From NCBI GenBank assembly GCA_025266875.1, contig JALLLT010000036.1, positions 248,001 to 312,000 of the forward strand: a stretch of 64,000 nucleotides of DNA. Direction: 5' to 3'. This document shows, piece after piece, positions 36,801-47,946 of the stretch. Position 1 is the stretch's first letter. Every line of letters starts with the position of its first letter. Origin of the DNA: Fennellomyces sp. T-0311. Its lineage: Eukaryota > Mucoromycota > Mucoromycetes > Mucorales > Lichtheimiaceae. Under the pieces are notes generated by a model, which worked only from the letters and a program-made list of their open reading frames with translations, was not told the DNA's origin and did no database searches. A program made the position numbers and the translations under genes.

Positions 36801-37681
36801 GGTCACATTTTATATAGATACCTGTGTAATGAGCTATTTCTCGAATTTAAATTGCACAATAAAAAAAATGCAGAGGCGAGCATGTGTATGCTTACCTCAT
36901 TGCCACGTTTTCCGGTTTTTGGGCCATGTTAAAATTGGTAACGTTACACAGATCGTCCTTCATAAATCTTGGCCTCTTGTTCGCTTCAAACAAAAAAGAA
37001 GAATAGCCATTCGCGCGCCTCTCTAGTTCCAAACCTTCTATATAGTTCATCCCTTAGAATGCATCCCCCGTAGTACTGAATTATATTAACGCAGTAGCGA
37101 TCATCAGTTTTTTGGAATATTCGTAATCAATGGTTTTTTTTTTATATATTTTATATATTTGCTCTTTTTGTTTTCCCTGTCATGATCTGTAACCAAGATT
37201 CAAGTTCCTTAATAAAAGAATATATTCTACCATGTAGAAATCGTCGTTTGGGTAGTATGCCCAAGATGGATGTTGGTACACCATCAAATCTACTTTGTGT
37301 CGTGGTGGCAACCAGATACATGTTTCACGAGCTCTGATAGGATGAAATCTCAAACATTAGGATGTTTTTAACCCCTTGATTGATAGTACATAAACTTTTG
37401 CCACGTGCGATTTTTTTTATACACTAGTTATGGAACGAAACAGTTACTGCATACTCCGTGCGGGTCAACATCTATTGCATATTACTTCAATGCTAATAAG
37501 TATGCGCATAGTATACTTTTTTCACTTCTTGAAAACATTTTCGTTCAATTATACACTCCCTTTCCTCTCTTTTTATTACCAAACTGTCGCTCGTTTATAC
37601 TGCTTTTTTTTCTTTTTCCTTTCTCTCACTACATCCCCGCCAAAAAAAATATACACTTTACCAATCGAGTTCTAGGGTGAA

Positions 37682-40132
37682 ATGTCAAGGAGGACCAGCC
37701 TGCATACCGATGGCCAGCAAGGCACGACCCCTCCATCTTCCCCAAACGTTCATCGCATCGTCATTGAATCTCGTCACTATGATTCGGTCAACAGTAGCGT
37801 CACCGCCATTAATCCACAGAGTGAACCATCGTCTCCCCGTGATAGTCAATACAACGACCGTCGACTTTCGATTGCTGCCATGGCCTTGATCGATGAACTA
37901 GATTTGGGATCTGCGCTTAGTCGAAGAAGCAGCGTTGTCAGTCATCATATCATCATTGAAACGCATGGCCAGCAAGGCGTTGCATCGGCAAGTAACCGGA
38001 GCAGTATGGTTGGAAACCCTTACAGTTTCAATGAAAGCAGTACAACGTTGTATTCGCCCCGCACAGACTATGGTCGGTTCAGTTCAGGATATTATCATGG
38101 CGTCAACAACCGATCCTCCATGCCAACCGGAACCTTGGTTGAAGAAGATGAATACGATATCACTGCCCTTCCTCCGGACAAGTATCATCATGCAATCCAT
38201 CTGAGCGATGATGCGCAAAATGAGGCAGTCGCGTCTCCCGAAACTCCCATCGGCGATACGCCCATGGTCGACACCCACACTGCCAGTGAAAAGAGTACCA
38301 AGAAGGATCGATTACGGAATCTGTTCAAAGCTACTCGGAAAACCGCCAAGTCATTGTTTATCAAGTACTGGTTTCTTCTGGGTCTCGGCTTGGTGATTGG
38401 CCTTGCATGGGCATTTCCTGATGTCGGTAAGGCCAATGGTACCATCCAAGCTCAGTATACTATCAAATGGGGCGCCGTCATTGTCATTTTCTTGCTATCC
38501 GGTTTGGGTATCGATGTTCGCGTCATGCTCAAAACAATCTTGCAGTGGAGAATGCATCTGGTGATTCAGCTTATCAATTTCATCGTATTACCGTTTTTGA
38601 TGTATGGCATCGTCCTTATGTTTATCACGGCAAATGCCCGCATCGATTCTGCCGTATACAAGGGTTGGATGATTGCTTTATCTACCAGCACTACTGTTTC
38701 ATCCAATGTGGTCATGACAAGAAACGCCAAAGGAAATGATAGTGGAGGTAAAGTAGCTTGTTACTTTTGTTGATGAAAAAAAGCCTTAAAATTGGTATCC
38801 CTCTAATAATAGCATTGTTTAATGCCGCTTTCGGTAACGTACTTGGCATTTTCATGTGTCCTGCCTTGATGTCCTGTAAAGTGATATTATGTAATATTTG
38901 TATTTTCTGCACGTGAAGCCAACATTTTTTTTATTAGTGTTTCAGCAAGATCCGCGCGTCTTCCCGCCAGGAACGCCACATGGAAACCCTAATTACATTA
39001 ACGTTCTTCGCACCTTGGGATTTACTGTATTATTACCCCTTGTCGTGGGCCAGGTGATTCGATACCTGTTTTCAGAGCCGGTAAAAAAGCTTGCCGCCAA
39101 ACTACGCTTTCCCATCATCAACAACCTTGCTCTTTTAACCTTGGTCTGGTCCGTATTTTGCGATGGTGTGGCAAGTAATGCGTTCAATCAAATGACAGCT
39201 GTCGATATCGTTTCCATTGTCTTTGTCGACATTTTTGTGTACGTCTTTGGTTGCGCAATGTGTCTTTTCGTCGCCCGTGCTCCATGGCCTTCCCGATTTA
39301 TGGCTGAACCACAATGGCTTTCCCGTTGGCGATTTGACAGGCAAGATACAGTGGCTATCATGGTAGGCGACATGACTTTTTTTTGGGAGCCGAGGGATGT
39401 TTACATTTCTTTTTATAGTATTGCGGCGCTACCAAAACGGTGTCCATGGGTATCCCATTAATCAATGTTCTATATGCGGAAAGCAGTTATGGCGTGGTCG
39501 GTGTGCTGTCACTCCCACTGTTGCTGTATCATATTATCCAGTAAGTTGAATACGCTTCTTTTCTGTAAATCCGGTCTGATAGTGAATGACTTGTATTTTA
39601 CAAAAGATTGTTTATCGGTAACTTTCAAGTACAATTGCTCAAGAACTGGATCGCAAGAAACGAAAAGAAGGAAACTGCCGATATCGTGGATGAAAACGAA
39701 AAGCATCAAGTCACGACGGAGCAGCAAGAAGAGGACGACCCATCATCTTCCGGTGATCCGAAATGCCATCATTCCTTTCATGATAGAAAACCTCTCCGTC
39801 GCTATAATTCTCGTAATTGCCGTGCCGGTAGTAGCAGTCAGGCGGATGTTACCGATCCGATGGCAACAGCGTTTTCATCCGTGGCTCCCTCTCCTATGAT
39901 CTTTCCGTTTCCTACAGCTGATCCCCCTTTACCAGCATCGTATATCGTTCCCGTCCAACATGAGCCAAAGTATCACGAATGGGGGAATGCTAAGCAAGAG
40001 TCGCATGAAGCAGCTCCAACACCCGTTCTACGGACTGTTCCATCGTTTGAAAGTGCTCGTTCCCAACTCTCTGGTTTGGATGAGCGTCGCGAAAGCTCCT
40101 CTACAATCACTGGCCCTCCAAATGTAAAGTAG
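37682..40132 (+). CDS. Rch1-like SBF-family membrane transporter
   Basis: Exons 37682-38747, 38813-38875, 38938-39362, 39419-39540 and 39607-40132 give 733 residues. Residues 1-225 form a Ser/Arg-rich disordered cytoplasmic domain with many RRxS or RSS sites (RRLSIA, SRRSSVVS, NRSSM). About ten membrane helices follow, beginning FIKYWFLLGLGLVIGLAWAF, with SBF-like hallmarks STTVSSNVVMTRNAKGND and GATKTVSMGIPLI. The last 160 residues are again disordered. SBF-like proteins are related to the bile-acid:sodium symporters; yeast and Candida Rch1 of this family sits in the plasma membrane and dampens calcium uptake. Calcium control here is inferred from family only. Phosphorylation of the long N-terminal tail is a likely control point. 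Confidence 0.88.
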
Positions 40133-41834
40133 CACATATAAAAGAACACTGTAATTTTTAGTGTATCATCACCATTACTGCTATGTTAGTTGATATGTTG
40201 TATAGTAAAAAGGCTGTAGACCTTTTTTTCTTTTCTAATGATCAATGCTTGTTTGCTGATACATATATTATTCGGTATTTGTGAGATACAGAACCAGGAC
40301 ACTCATCCGCGAGCCTTTGGAGATAAATTTCTCCATTGACGCCTTGGGAAACACAATGCTTTGGTGCGTTCAATGACACTGCGACTGACAAAGATGTTCC
40401 CATTATATGTTAGTCATGAGTATCGTAATGAACGGAACTTTCCGTAGTTATTGTCTGTCGAACTCCAATAGCGACTCATGGTCAAGCACTTACGCCGGTA
40501 CAGGTACAATACGAAAGGTAACTGAAAACCAACGGTGCTGAGATTAAAATCGCCTGTGTTGCAACCAAGCTCATTTACAGAAACTATCAGGCTTCATCCT
40601 TCGGAAGGTTATTGTTGGAAAGGGGATGACGGCAAACTTCTTGTAGAGAGTGCGACGGTGGCCAGAACTACAGAATCGTGCAGTGAAGATATTGAAGATT
40701 CTTAAAATCCAGTCTGCTGCATTTACGTATATTGGCTTCGTAGCATCCTGTCTACTATTATCGGTACAGCAGTCATTGACACTGCATAGTCTATCGAAAC
40801 AGTTTTTTATTGGACTGGTTCAGCAACAGCGATATTGATCCATAATTTGGTCATATCTTTGAGGCACGACACCTCAGCAGCCTTGTCTGTTAGCCATTAC
40901 TTTCATAGTCGTTACTGGATTTCGCATGTAAGTCGGACTGTGACAAAATAATCTTTTGTGAACAGGAGTACGGGTTTTGTACTGCGTGATGTTCCAATTG
41001 ACGCTGTGGCTTAATGGTCAAATATTTTTCGCACATGTTATCGAAAGAATCATGAGCAATGAGACAAAGATGTTTTTAGCTATAGTCTTTGCAATCATTC
41101 ACTATGGAAACATGGAGTTTTTGACTTCCAGTTTTGGATAGTTCACGACTTGCAAACGGTTTTCTCTGCATACAAATCCTCAGTATATGCTAACATGCAT
41201 ACATCATGACATTAAAGTGATGTTATTCCTTCCAGGACCAGGAATGACGTTGGCAGTGTATTGCTTTGAGTCGTTTAGAAAGGAAAAAGTGTGTTCCGTA
41301 TGAAGTATAATTCTAGCCACTATTGTGTCCTATCTTTGCGCTACTTTGTATGTTACACTGTCACACCACACCGGCATAAGAGCCGAAAATAATATATGTA
41401 CGTACTTAAACAATTTTACATCATATTCCAGCGGTTGCCTTCTAGCAGGCGAACTCTATACATTACTGGGCTATCAGTCACGTGCGATAGGTGTGTATGT
41501 TTCGGGATATGTTGACCACTGCCTTCCCGAAGGTGCTTTAAAAGGCAGATATATTTACAACTGTGATTCATTCTAGTAGTTCGTGCACGACGTTCCATTG
41601 TTGGTATATGGAATGTGTTTTTCTTTTATATACTTCACTTACCCAGACTATTAGTAAAGACAACAAAGAGCTCAAGTGTGAGTATATATATATATATATA
41701 TGGGATCGTGATTTTTACTGCGAAACATTGCCGCAGTAGCAGATGTGCCATAATAAGAACAGCAAATAATGGAGCTTAAATTGATACTTTGACGACACGG
41801 TCATGTAACTGCTCCTCTCTTTCCACTCTCTGCC
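40133..41834. other. intergenic 1.7 kb
   Basis: Between the SBF-like gene and the first Rae1 gene. Short frames only, none supported. A (TA)9 tract at 41683-41701 lies about 135 bases upstream of the Rae1 start. Confidence 0.55.
41683..41701. repeat. TA dinucleotide repeat
   Basis: Nine TA units plus one base, upstream of the first Rae1 start; may serve as or near a TATA region, or is just a microsatellite. Confidence 0.8.
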
Positions 41835-43281
41835 ATGTCCATAAACTCACGGGATCTTGAGGTACGTTATACTCCATTCAACGCGATCTATACCAAGATC
41901 AAACGAAATGAGCACAATCGCCATTCGATCTACGAGATCGTGCCGAATTTCAGGCTCCTAATCTCACTTTTATGCAAAATAGGTCGGCTCGCCTCCGACC
42001 GATGGTATTAGCGATCTCGCATTTTCACCCCAAGCCGATCTTTTTGCTGTTTCTTCGTGGGACGAACAGGTAATGTATACCAAGCGTAGCAAGTCTTTTG
42101 ACTACTAACATTTTTGCTGCGGATTGTTAAGGTTCGGGTGTACGAGGTACTACCAGGTGGAGCCACACAGCCAAAAACGTCCTATGCTCATCGTGGTCCT
42201 GTGTTCTCAGTGGACTGGAGTAAGGTATATAAAAAAAAGCTAGTTGGATTGTCTATGGTCAAAGGGATTAAATACTAATAAGTGCCTTGCATAACAGGAT
42301 GGCAGCAAGATTGTCTCTGGTGGCGCGGACAATGCAGCGCGCTTATTCGATTCCGCAACTGGTCAAGCGGTTCAGATTGCGCAGCATAGCGCTCCAGTTA
42401 AGCACGTCAAGTTTCTTGACCAACCACAACCAATTGTTGCCACGGGAAGCTGGGATAAAACTATCAAGTATTGGGACTTGCGTGCCCAGCAGCCTATTGG
42501 TGCTGTTGAATTACCGGAACGATGTTATGCACTGGATACTTCCGGTGCTCTGCTTGTCGCTGGAACCGCAGAAAGGCACGTCTGCATCGTTGATATTAAC
42601 AACCCCAATGTCATTGCCAAGGTACGTACGCACACACAATCGCTATCAACGAGTTATCTGACAAGTCTTTTCTTTCGTCTATGTAGAAACGCGCATCACC
42701 CTTGAAGGAGCAGCTACGGTCAATTGCCTGCTTTCCTGATGCTAAGGGATACATTATGGGATCAATTGAAGGACGTATTGCTGTCCAATATGTCGACGAA
42801 AAGGATGCTAATAGGTAAACGACAAAATGCAAAAAAAAAGCTGAAAATGCAACCAAACTAAGTGGCTTTGAAGCAACAAGCCGTTTACTTTCAAATGCCA
42901 TCGAGATGATTCCAAGAACCCGAGAAAAGTTTTTTCAGTTAATCAAATCAAGATTCATCCAGTGCGACCAAACAATTTTGCGAGTTGCGGATCTGATAGT
43001 ATGATCAACTTTTGGGACATGGACGCAAGACAACGCGTGAAACCATTCCCCAAAATGAACGACACCGTTTCTTGTATGGCATTCAATCGAAATGGAACCA
43101 TCTTGGCGTACGCTCAAAGCTATGACTGGTCCAAAGTAAGTGTTCGTTGCGTTGTTGGATTCTGTTTACTTACTCGGGATTTTAGGGCTATAAGCATGCA
43201 ACTGCTACCAACAAAATCTTTCTTCATGCGGTGAAAGATGAAGAACTCAGGTCGAGAAGCGGTATCACCAAAAGGCGATAA
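41835..43281 (+). CDS. RAE1: Rae1/Gle2 WD40 mRNA-export protein, copy 1
   Basis: Seven exons (41835-41861, 41983-42069, 42132-42224, 42298-42621, 42687-42814, 42874-43135, 43186-43281) give 338 residues, a full-length Rae1. A short N-terminus leads to SPPTDGISDLAFSPQADLFA, then WD repeats: [54 protein letters not shown], ending YDWSKGYKHA and a basic tail. Rae1/Gle2 binds the GLEBS motif of a Nup98-type nucleoporin at the nuclear pore and helps export mRNA. The YWDLR and ERCYALD blocks are diagnostic against other WD40 proteins. A close paralog lies 4.7 kb downstream with the same exon layout. Copy 1 keeps an insert with KNPRKVFSV where copy 2 has KNVFSV, and it has only GT-AG introns. Confidence 0.93.
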
Positions 43282-44193
43282 GCTCCTCGCTAAATATATA
43301 TTATTCCCCTTGCAATATACATGAAAGAATATCCTGAATCCCTCTTCCTCTCTCTCTCAATAGCATTCAACAATTAAAGCGAAATCGTTCCCTAAGACTA
43401 GATAAACTTTACAAGTGCGATCCCGGTGAATCATGAATGTGTATCCTTAAAAGGGAGAATCTACCAATAAGCATTATCAAAATCCTTATCTATATGTACG
43501 TAGTTCGACGGATCTGTATTCAGTAATACAATAAAACCGACTCCCATTTCTAGACCTCTTGTTGGTATGCGCCCTTTTCTTTACCTTTCTCCATATAAGT
43601 TTCCGTACATATGTATTTGAATACGAGTCCTGCGATTCTCCATTGACTTGTGTATGTTACAAGTCTAGCTTAGTATTTCAGCCCTAATACTTGGATTGAA
43701 TCGAGCTTGTACTTGGCTTTTGGTGGTTCCGAGGATCAAGGACCTACCGCAGCAGCAGTAGCAGCAACGTACATAGCACACGCTAAATTCAGGCGGCTCA
43801 CGAATTAGCGGCTCAGCGATGCCGTAATCAACTAGAAGCTGCACGGTTCGTCTTTGCATATAGGTAGAATATATCCAGTTGTTGCACGTTTCTATTGTTA
43901 CAGAAACCATCATTACCCGCCTTATGCAATATGTTTCATATCAAATGATGCCGGCGTTAGCGCCAGGGGCTGTAAACCAAGGGGTGGTAACGCTTCTGTA
44001 CCCGAAAACTTGGGCAATCGGAGCCGACTTGCCGCTGACAGCATCATCGCAGCAACCACAAAAACCCATCCTTTTTCCCATGAACTCCGAAGATGGGACC
44101 CGCCATTCCGTCACGACCCAACGGTTAGCTTATTAATAAAGGACCCTGCGAATTTCCTCTCTCTCTTTTATTTTTCATCTGTATATATCCCTC
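43282..44193. other. intergenic
   Basis: No gene seen in the 0.9 kb between the first Rae1 gene and the oxidoreductase. The frames of 85-119 codons at 43854-44213 overlap each other and run up to the start of the next gene; they look like chance. Confidence 0.55.
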
Positions 44194-45379
44194 ATGTGTG
44201 CCCAGAAAGTTAAAGTCGGTGTTGTTGGATTCGGTAAGCTATTTTTATGCATGTTCTCGCCGGTATCGTTAATGTATACGCAATAAAAAAAAGGCTTTGC
44301 GTCGCGTACTTTCCACTGCCCACTGATCGTGTCTTCGCCACACCTTGAGCTTACTGCTGTCGTTGAGCGTCACAGCGACAAGAGCAAGGAAGCGTATCCG
44401 TGGGTTACGGTTGCCAAGAGCACCGACGAACTCTTTGCCATGGATAACGTTGATCTTGTCGTGATCACCACACCCAACGATTCTCACTTTCCACTCGCCA
44501 AGCAAGCCATGGAGAAGGGCAAGCATGGTAAAAAAAAGCTCGCGTCAAATAGGAGGTTGCATTACACTAAAAGACGTTTCAATAGTCGTTGTTGAGAAGC
44601 CTTTCACGATCACGTCTCAAGAAGCTAGCTCCCTTGTTCAAATCGCCGAAAAGACGGGCAAGATCTGCAGCATATATCAGAACCGACGATGGGATGGAGA
44701 CTTTTTGACAGTGAAAAAGCTGGTTGAGAACGGGCATTTAGGACGTTTGGTCGAATTTGAATCACACTTTGATCGATTCCGCAACTTTGTCAAGGCGGGT
44801 TGGCGTGAGAAGGACGATCAACCCGGATCTGGTATGCTGTACGATCTCGGTGCCCACCTCATCGATCAGGCGCTGTCTCTGTTTGGTCTTCCCACGAGCT
44901 TGTTTGCCACCATCGGAAATCAGCGTCAACTCAAGGAGTCCAGTGTGGTCGATGATTTCACCATAATCCTCAAATATCCTAGCGACTTCAACGTGATTTT
45001 GCGATCCAGCATGCTCGCTCGTCAAGCACCCGTGCTCCGATTCTCGTTGCGCGGCATGGACGGCTCTTTTGTCAAGCACCATTTGGATGTACAAGAGGAT
45101 CAGCTCAAGGCAGGCCTGGTGCCCACCAGTGCCGGATACGGTGTAGAGTCGACCGACCGATGGGGCACCATTAACTCGGATATTGGCGGCGTACACGTCG
45201 TTGGCCAGGTCGAAACGGAGAACGGTGATTATTTGTCGTTCTATAACAATGTCGGCGAGGCCATTCTCAAGAATGACGCCAGCCATTTGGCGGTGAAGCC
45301 TCAGCATGGCGTCAACTGCATTAGAATCATTGAATTGGCAAAGCAAAGTTCGGATGAAGGACGAGTCGTTGCTCTTTGA
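44194..45379 (+). CDS. GFO/IDH/MOCA-family NAD(P)-dependent oxidoreductase
   Basis: Three exons (44194-44233, 44294-44527, 44586-45379) give 355 residues. The N-terminal Rossmann fold starts VKVGVVGFGFASRTFH, with DLVVITTPNDSHF and the conserved VVVEKPFT (the EKP motif that holds the nicotinamide-binding Lys). The C-terminal domain contains FESHFDRFRN, GSGMLYDLGAHLIDQAL (the GGGxxxDxGxH-like catalytic block with Asp and His) and a substrate-binding sheet. The pattern is nearest to the YdgJ/scyllo-inositol or 1,5-anhydrofructose type of sugar dehydrogenases. The exact sugar substrate is not readable from sequence. Cytosolic, no targeting signal. Confidence 0.9.
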
Positions 45380-45468
45380 AAACGAATAAAAAAATCAATT
45401 TTCCGTTTGACAGCCACCCTTCTTCAATAAACACAGTCTTTCGTTTTCCGTTCACAACATAAAAAATA

Positions 45469-45762
45469 ATGTCAGGCGCCAAGATTATCAAGACGCTCAT
45501 TGCGCAGAATGGACCCATGACCAACAAGGCTCTGGCCTCGTATATCCCCAAGTTCGAACAGCAATTGGTGTCCAAGCATCATATGAAATCACGAATCCTG
45601 GTCCAGCTCGAAAAGTCCAACATTCTGGAGAAGAAAGTGTCTCGCGACCCTGCTTCGCTGGGCAAGGGTGTTGCTGACAGCGAGAAAAACAAGACGGAGG
45701 TGTTTGTATGGAAGTTTGTTGATCCAAGCGATGAAGCCAAGTACAAGGCCGTGAAGTTATAA
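45469..45762 (+). CDS. small winged-helix-like protein, unknown
   Basis: A single-exon gene of 97 residues starting ATG 45469, 89 bases after the oxidoreductase stop. Residues 1-55 (KIIKTLIAQNGPMTNKAL, LVSKHHMKSRILVQLE) have the helix-turn-helix spacing of a winged helix, followed by a basic hinge and a beta-like end VFVWKFVDP. It could be a small mitochondrial ribosomal or chromatin-related protein; I do not recognise it firmly. The frame is dense in preferred codons and the 3' ends of this gene and the convergent membrane-protein gene are only 39 bases apart, which supports it being real. Confidence 0.72.
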   Translation: MSGAKIIKTLIAQNGPMTNKALASYIPKFEQQLVSKHHMKSRILVQLEKSNILEKKVSRDPASLGKGVADSEKNKTEVFVWKFVDPSDEAKYKAVKL

Positions 45763-45801
45763 ATAAAATAGGAAAAAAGAAGTGAACAGTTACATTAGGG
45801 C

Positions 45802-46535
45802 CTAGTTTGCCTTCTCCTTCTTGTCCGCTACATCCAGACGACCCACGAGGTCTCCGCCCAGCGTGTATGCAATTAAGCCGGGAACAAGAATCCATGCGCC
45901 GTTGGGGATCTAGCAACCGCCGTGCGTGGGTTAGTCACTCTCTGTTGGCTTTGCGCACGTAATAATAACCTACGATCCAGAGGAGGATGTAATCCTGGAG
46001 ATTGTTGTGTCCGGTATGCGCCATGCCGGCAAAAAAGTCGACAAGCCAGTACAATACCGTCTTGGCCACGGTCATAATGGCAGCAGTAAAGCCAATCAAC
46101 GATGCTCGGCCGGGCTTCTGGGGGTTGCTGGACACGTAGTAAAGATACGAAAAGTTCAGGGCATTTTCCACCAAGTTCATGAACGCTGTGTTGGTGTAAT
46201 CAGCCAACATGATCATTACACGCGTTCAAGCTCGGGTAACACTTGCCTTGGGCACCGGTGAATCCGTTGTTCGATTCGATTGCCTCAATACCGTAGAGCG
46301 TATCGATCTGCAAAAGTCAATAAGAGGCGTTGCCACAGTCCAAAGCGTTTGTGTACCTTGGCATACAGGTTGTACGGACGCCACAGAAAATTATATTTGC
46401 CTCCTTCCATGCTATGCGGTCTATTTTTGTATGCCTGGTTAACTACCATTATGCAATGCGACATTGTCTCCTTCATTACCTCAATAAACAATATCCGGCA
46501 TCCTGGCCCGAATCCAAAAGCACCATTAGCGACAT
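45802..46535 (-). CDS. small multi-pass membrane protein, conserved in fungi
   Basis: Exons 46535-46480, 46420-46357, 46307-46247, 46185-45974 and 45909-45802 give 166 residues. After an N-terminal stretch with YNFLWRPYNLYAKIDTLYG the protein has at least three membrane helices (AFMNLVENALNFSYLYYV; SLIGFTAAIMTVAKTVLYWL; LLWIIPNGAWILVPGLIAYT) and a charged tail DVADKKEKAN. The pattern NGFTGAQAFMNLVEN and IPNGxWxxxP recalls small fungal integral membrane proteins with an EXPERA-like arrangement of helices; function is unknown. Intron 3 begins with GC instead of GT (46246-46186): only this spl ice restores the frame between GAQ and AFMN. The exon 1 assignment is the least certain part. Confidence 0.7.
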
Positions 46536-47946
46536 TTCAGCTCGTTATCTCTCACGCACACTTTCTTACCCATAGCACAATAATAGAGCTGATAAGAAAC
46601 CAGCCTCTGATCCAAGCAGGCGAATGACTCATGATTAACGTTTGCAAGTTGTCCGATAAAAAGACAAGAAGAGATTCAGTTGCACAAGCTTAATTCAGGC
46701 TAGAGAATAGAAGTCCATACAATCTTATCGTTGCATCCAATAAGGCAACTCTAGGCATTCCTCTTGGATTTCCCTCGTACAATTCACTTTGACTACTCTA
46801 TCGTGACGACCGATCCTGTCCGTGACATTACCACTTGATCCAGACCAAGCGTTCTTTTGCTATACTGGACTTTGTATAGTGCTGTGCATACAATGGAAGA
46901 TATCCACTTGATCAACTCCCCAGGAGCATGTAGATCAAGTAATCTAACATTCACCTCCAGGGAACGCAGACCAAAACATGCAATAAGACATTTGATTTGG
47001 CTGTCCACCAAGGCCCATCTTTACAGTATGTATCGGATGCACTGCCAGCAAATTTTGAGGTGATCGTGAGATTTTATTACGGCGATACAAATCTAGTTTT
47101 ATCATGTGGTTTGACCCTGTCCTGAATTACTCTGCCAGAGAGCCTCAGTTCATTAAAAGAGAGGTATTCTAGGATCCTTCCGCATGAACAGGTTGTTTAG
47201 GGAACATCCAAGAATACATCTCCGGTACTGCCTCGAAGGAGAACTTGTTGCCCTCATTGGCACTAATATAGCTACGTATGTATGCATGCGGATTTTCGAT
47301 ACGTATCATGACAGTGAACAATAATAGTCACCGGCCGAGTAGGGTGTATATACTTCAGATATCTGATTCAATCGTCGTTGTAGTGATCTTTTATTCGTAT
47401 TTACCCACTGTGGCATCCACTGAATATCTTGCTTTGCTTCTTTGGTGCCCGAACCGGAACCCGTACCAAAAGGCTATGAATGAGATATATGGTTTTCCAT
47501 CGCCCGTTCAAAATGTTATGTAAAAAGCCAAACAGTGCATACTTGGATTTTGCTAGCTACCAATTGGAAACTTGGGGCTACTTCTTCATCAGTGATATAT
47601 TTGCGTGTATGCAGCACAAAGGATGGGCCGAGCCACGATACATAGCCTAAACACATGCGTCGATCAATGATTTGCTTATATTTACTCAACAGTTATCATA
47701 TTCCACAATCAAGGTTACTGCCGAAGTGATGCTTGCATTGAGCATGCTGCGATGATCCACCTTATGCTGCTTTCTTAGCATATCAAACGGTACCTGAACT
47801 CAACATGGTGACCACTTGCTATGACAACAAAGACTCTTGCTGTCAAGGGGAGCAAAGCCATTGTCCGCAGTCGGTTTGAAAATCTATAATTCTCAGCGCG
47901 TTCTGGCAACCAACGCGCTTCTCTTTTCTCCTCAAAATAATTCAAA
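46536..47946. other. intergenic 1.4 kb
   Basis: Upstream of the second Rae1 gene. Short open frames only. If the Rae1 pair arose by tandem duplication, traces of the promoter of copy 1 could be here, but I see no obvious long match by eye. Confidence 0.5.

Larger units (their letters stand above)
32987..37681. other. gene-poor AT-rich 4.7 kb
   Basis: No confident gene except a possible short frame at 33610-33840. It contains a purine-rich GA tract (33110-33175) just upstream of the bHLH gene, many A/T runs and short open frames without family features. The last 200 bases (37540-37675) are pyrimidine-rich, consistent with a promoter for the SBF-like transporter. Confidence 0.5.

Noticed and set aside
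44762..45346. 194-codon minus frame
   Set aside because: Shadow of the GFO/IDH/MOCA oxidoreductase exon 3.
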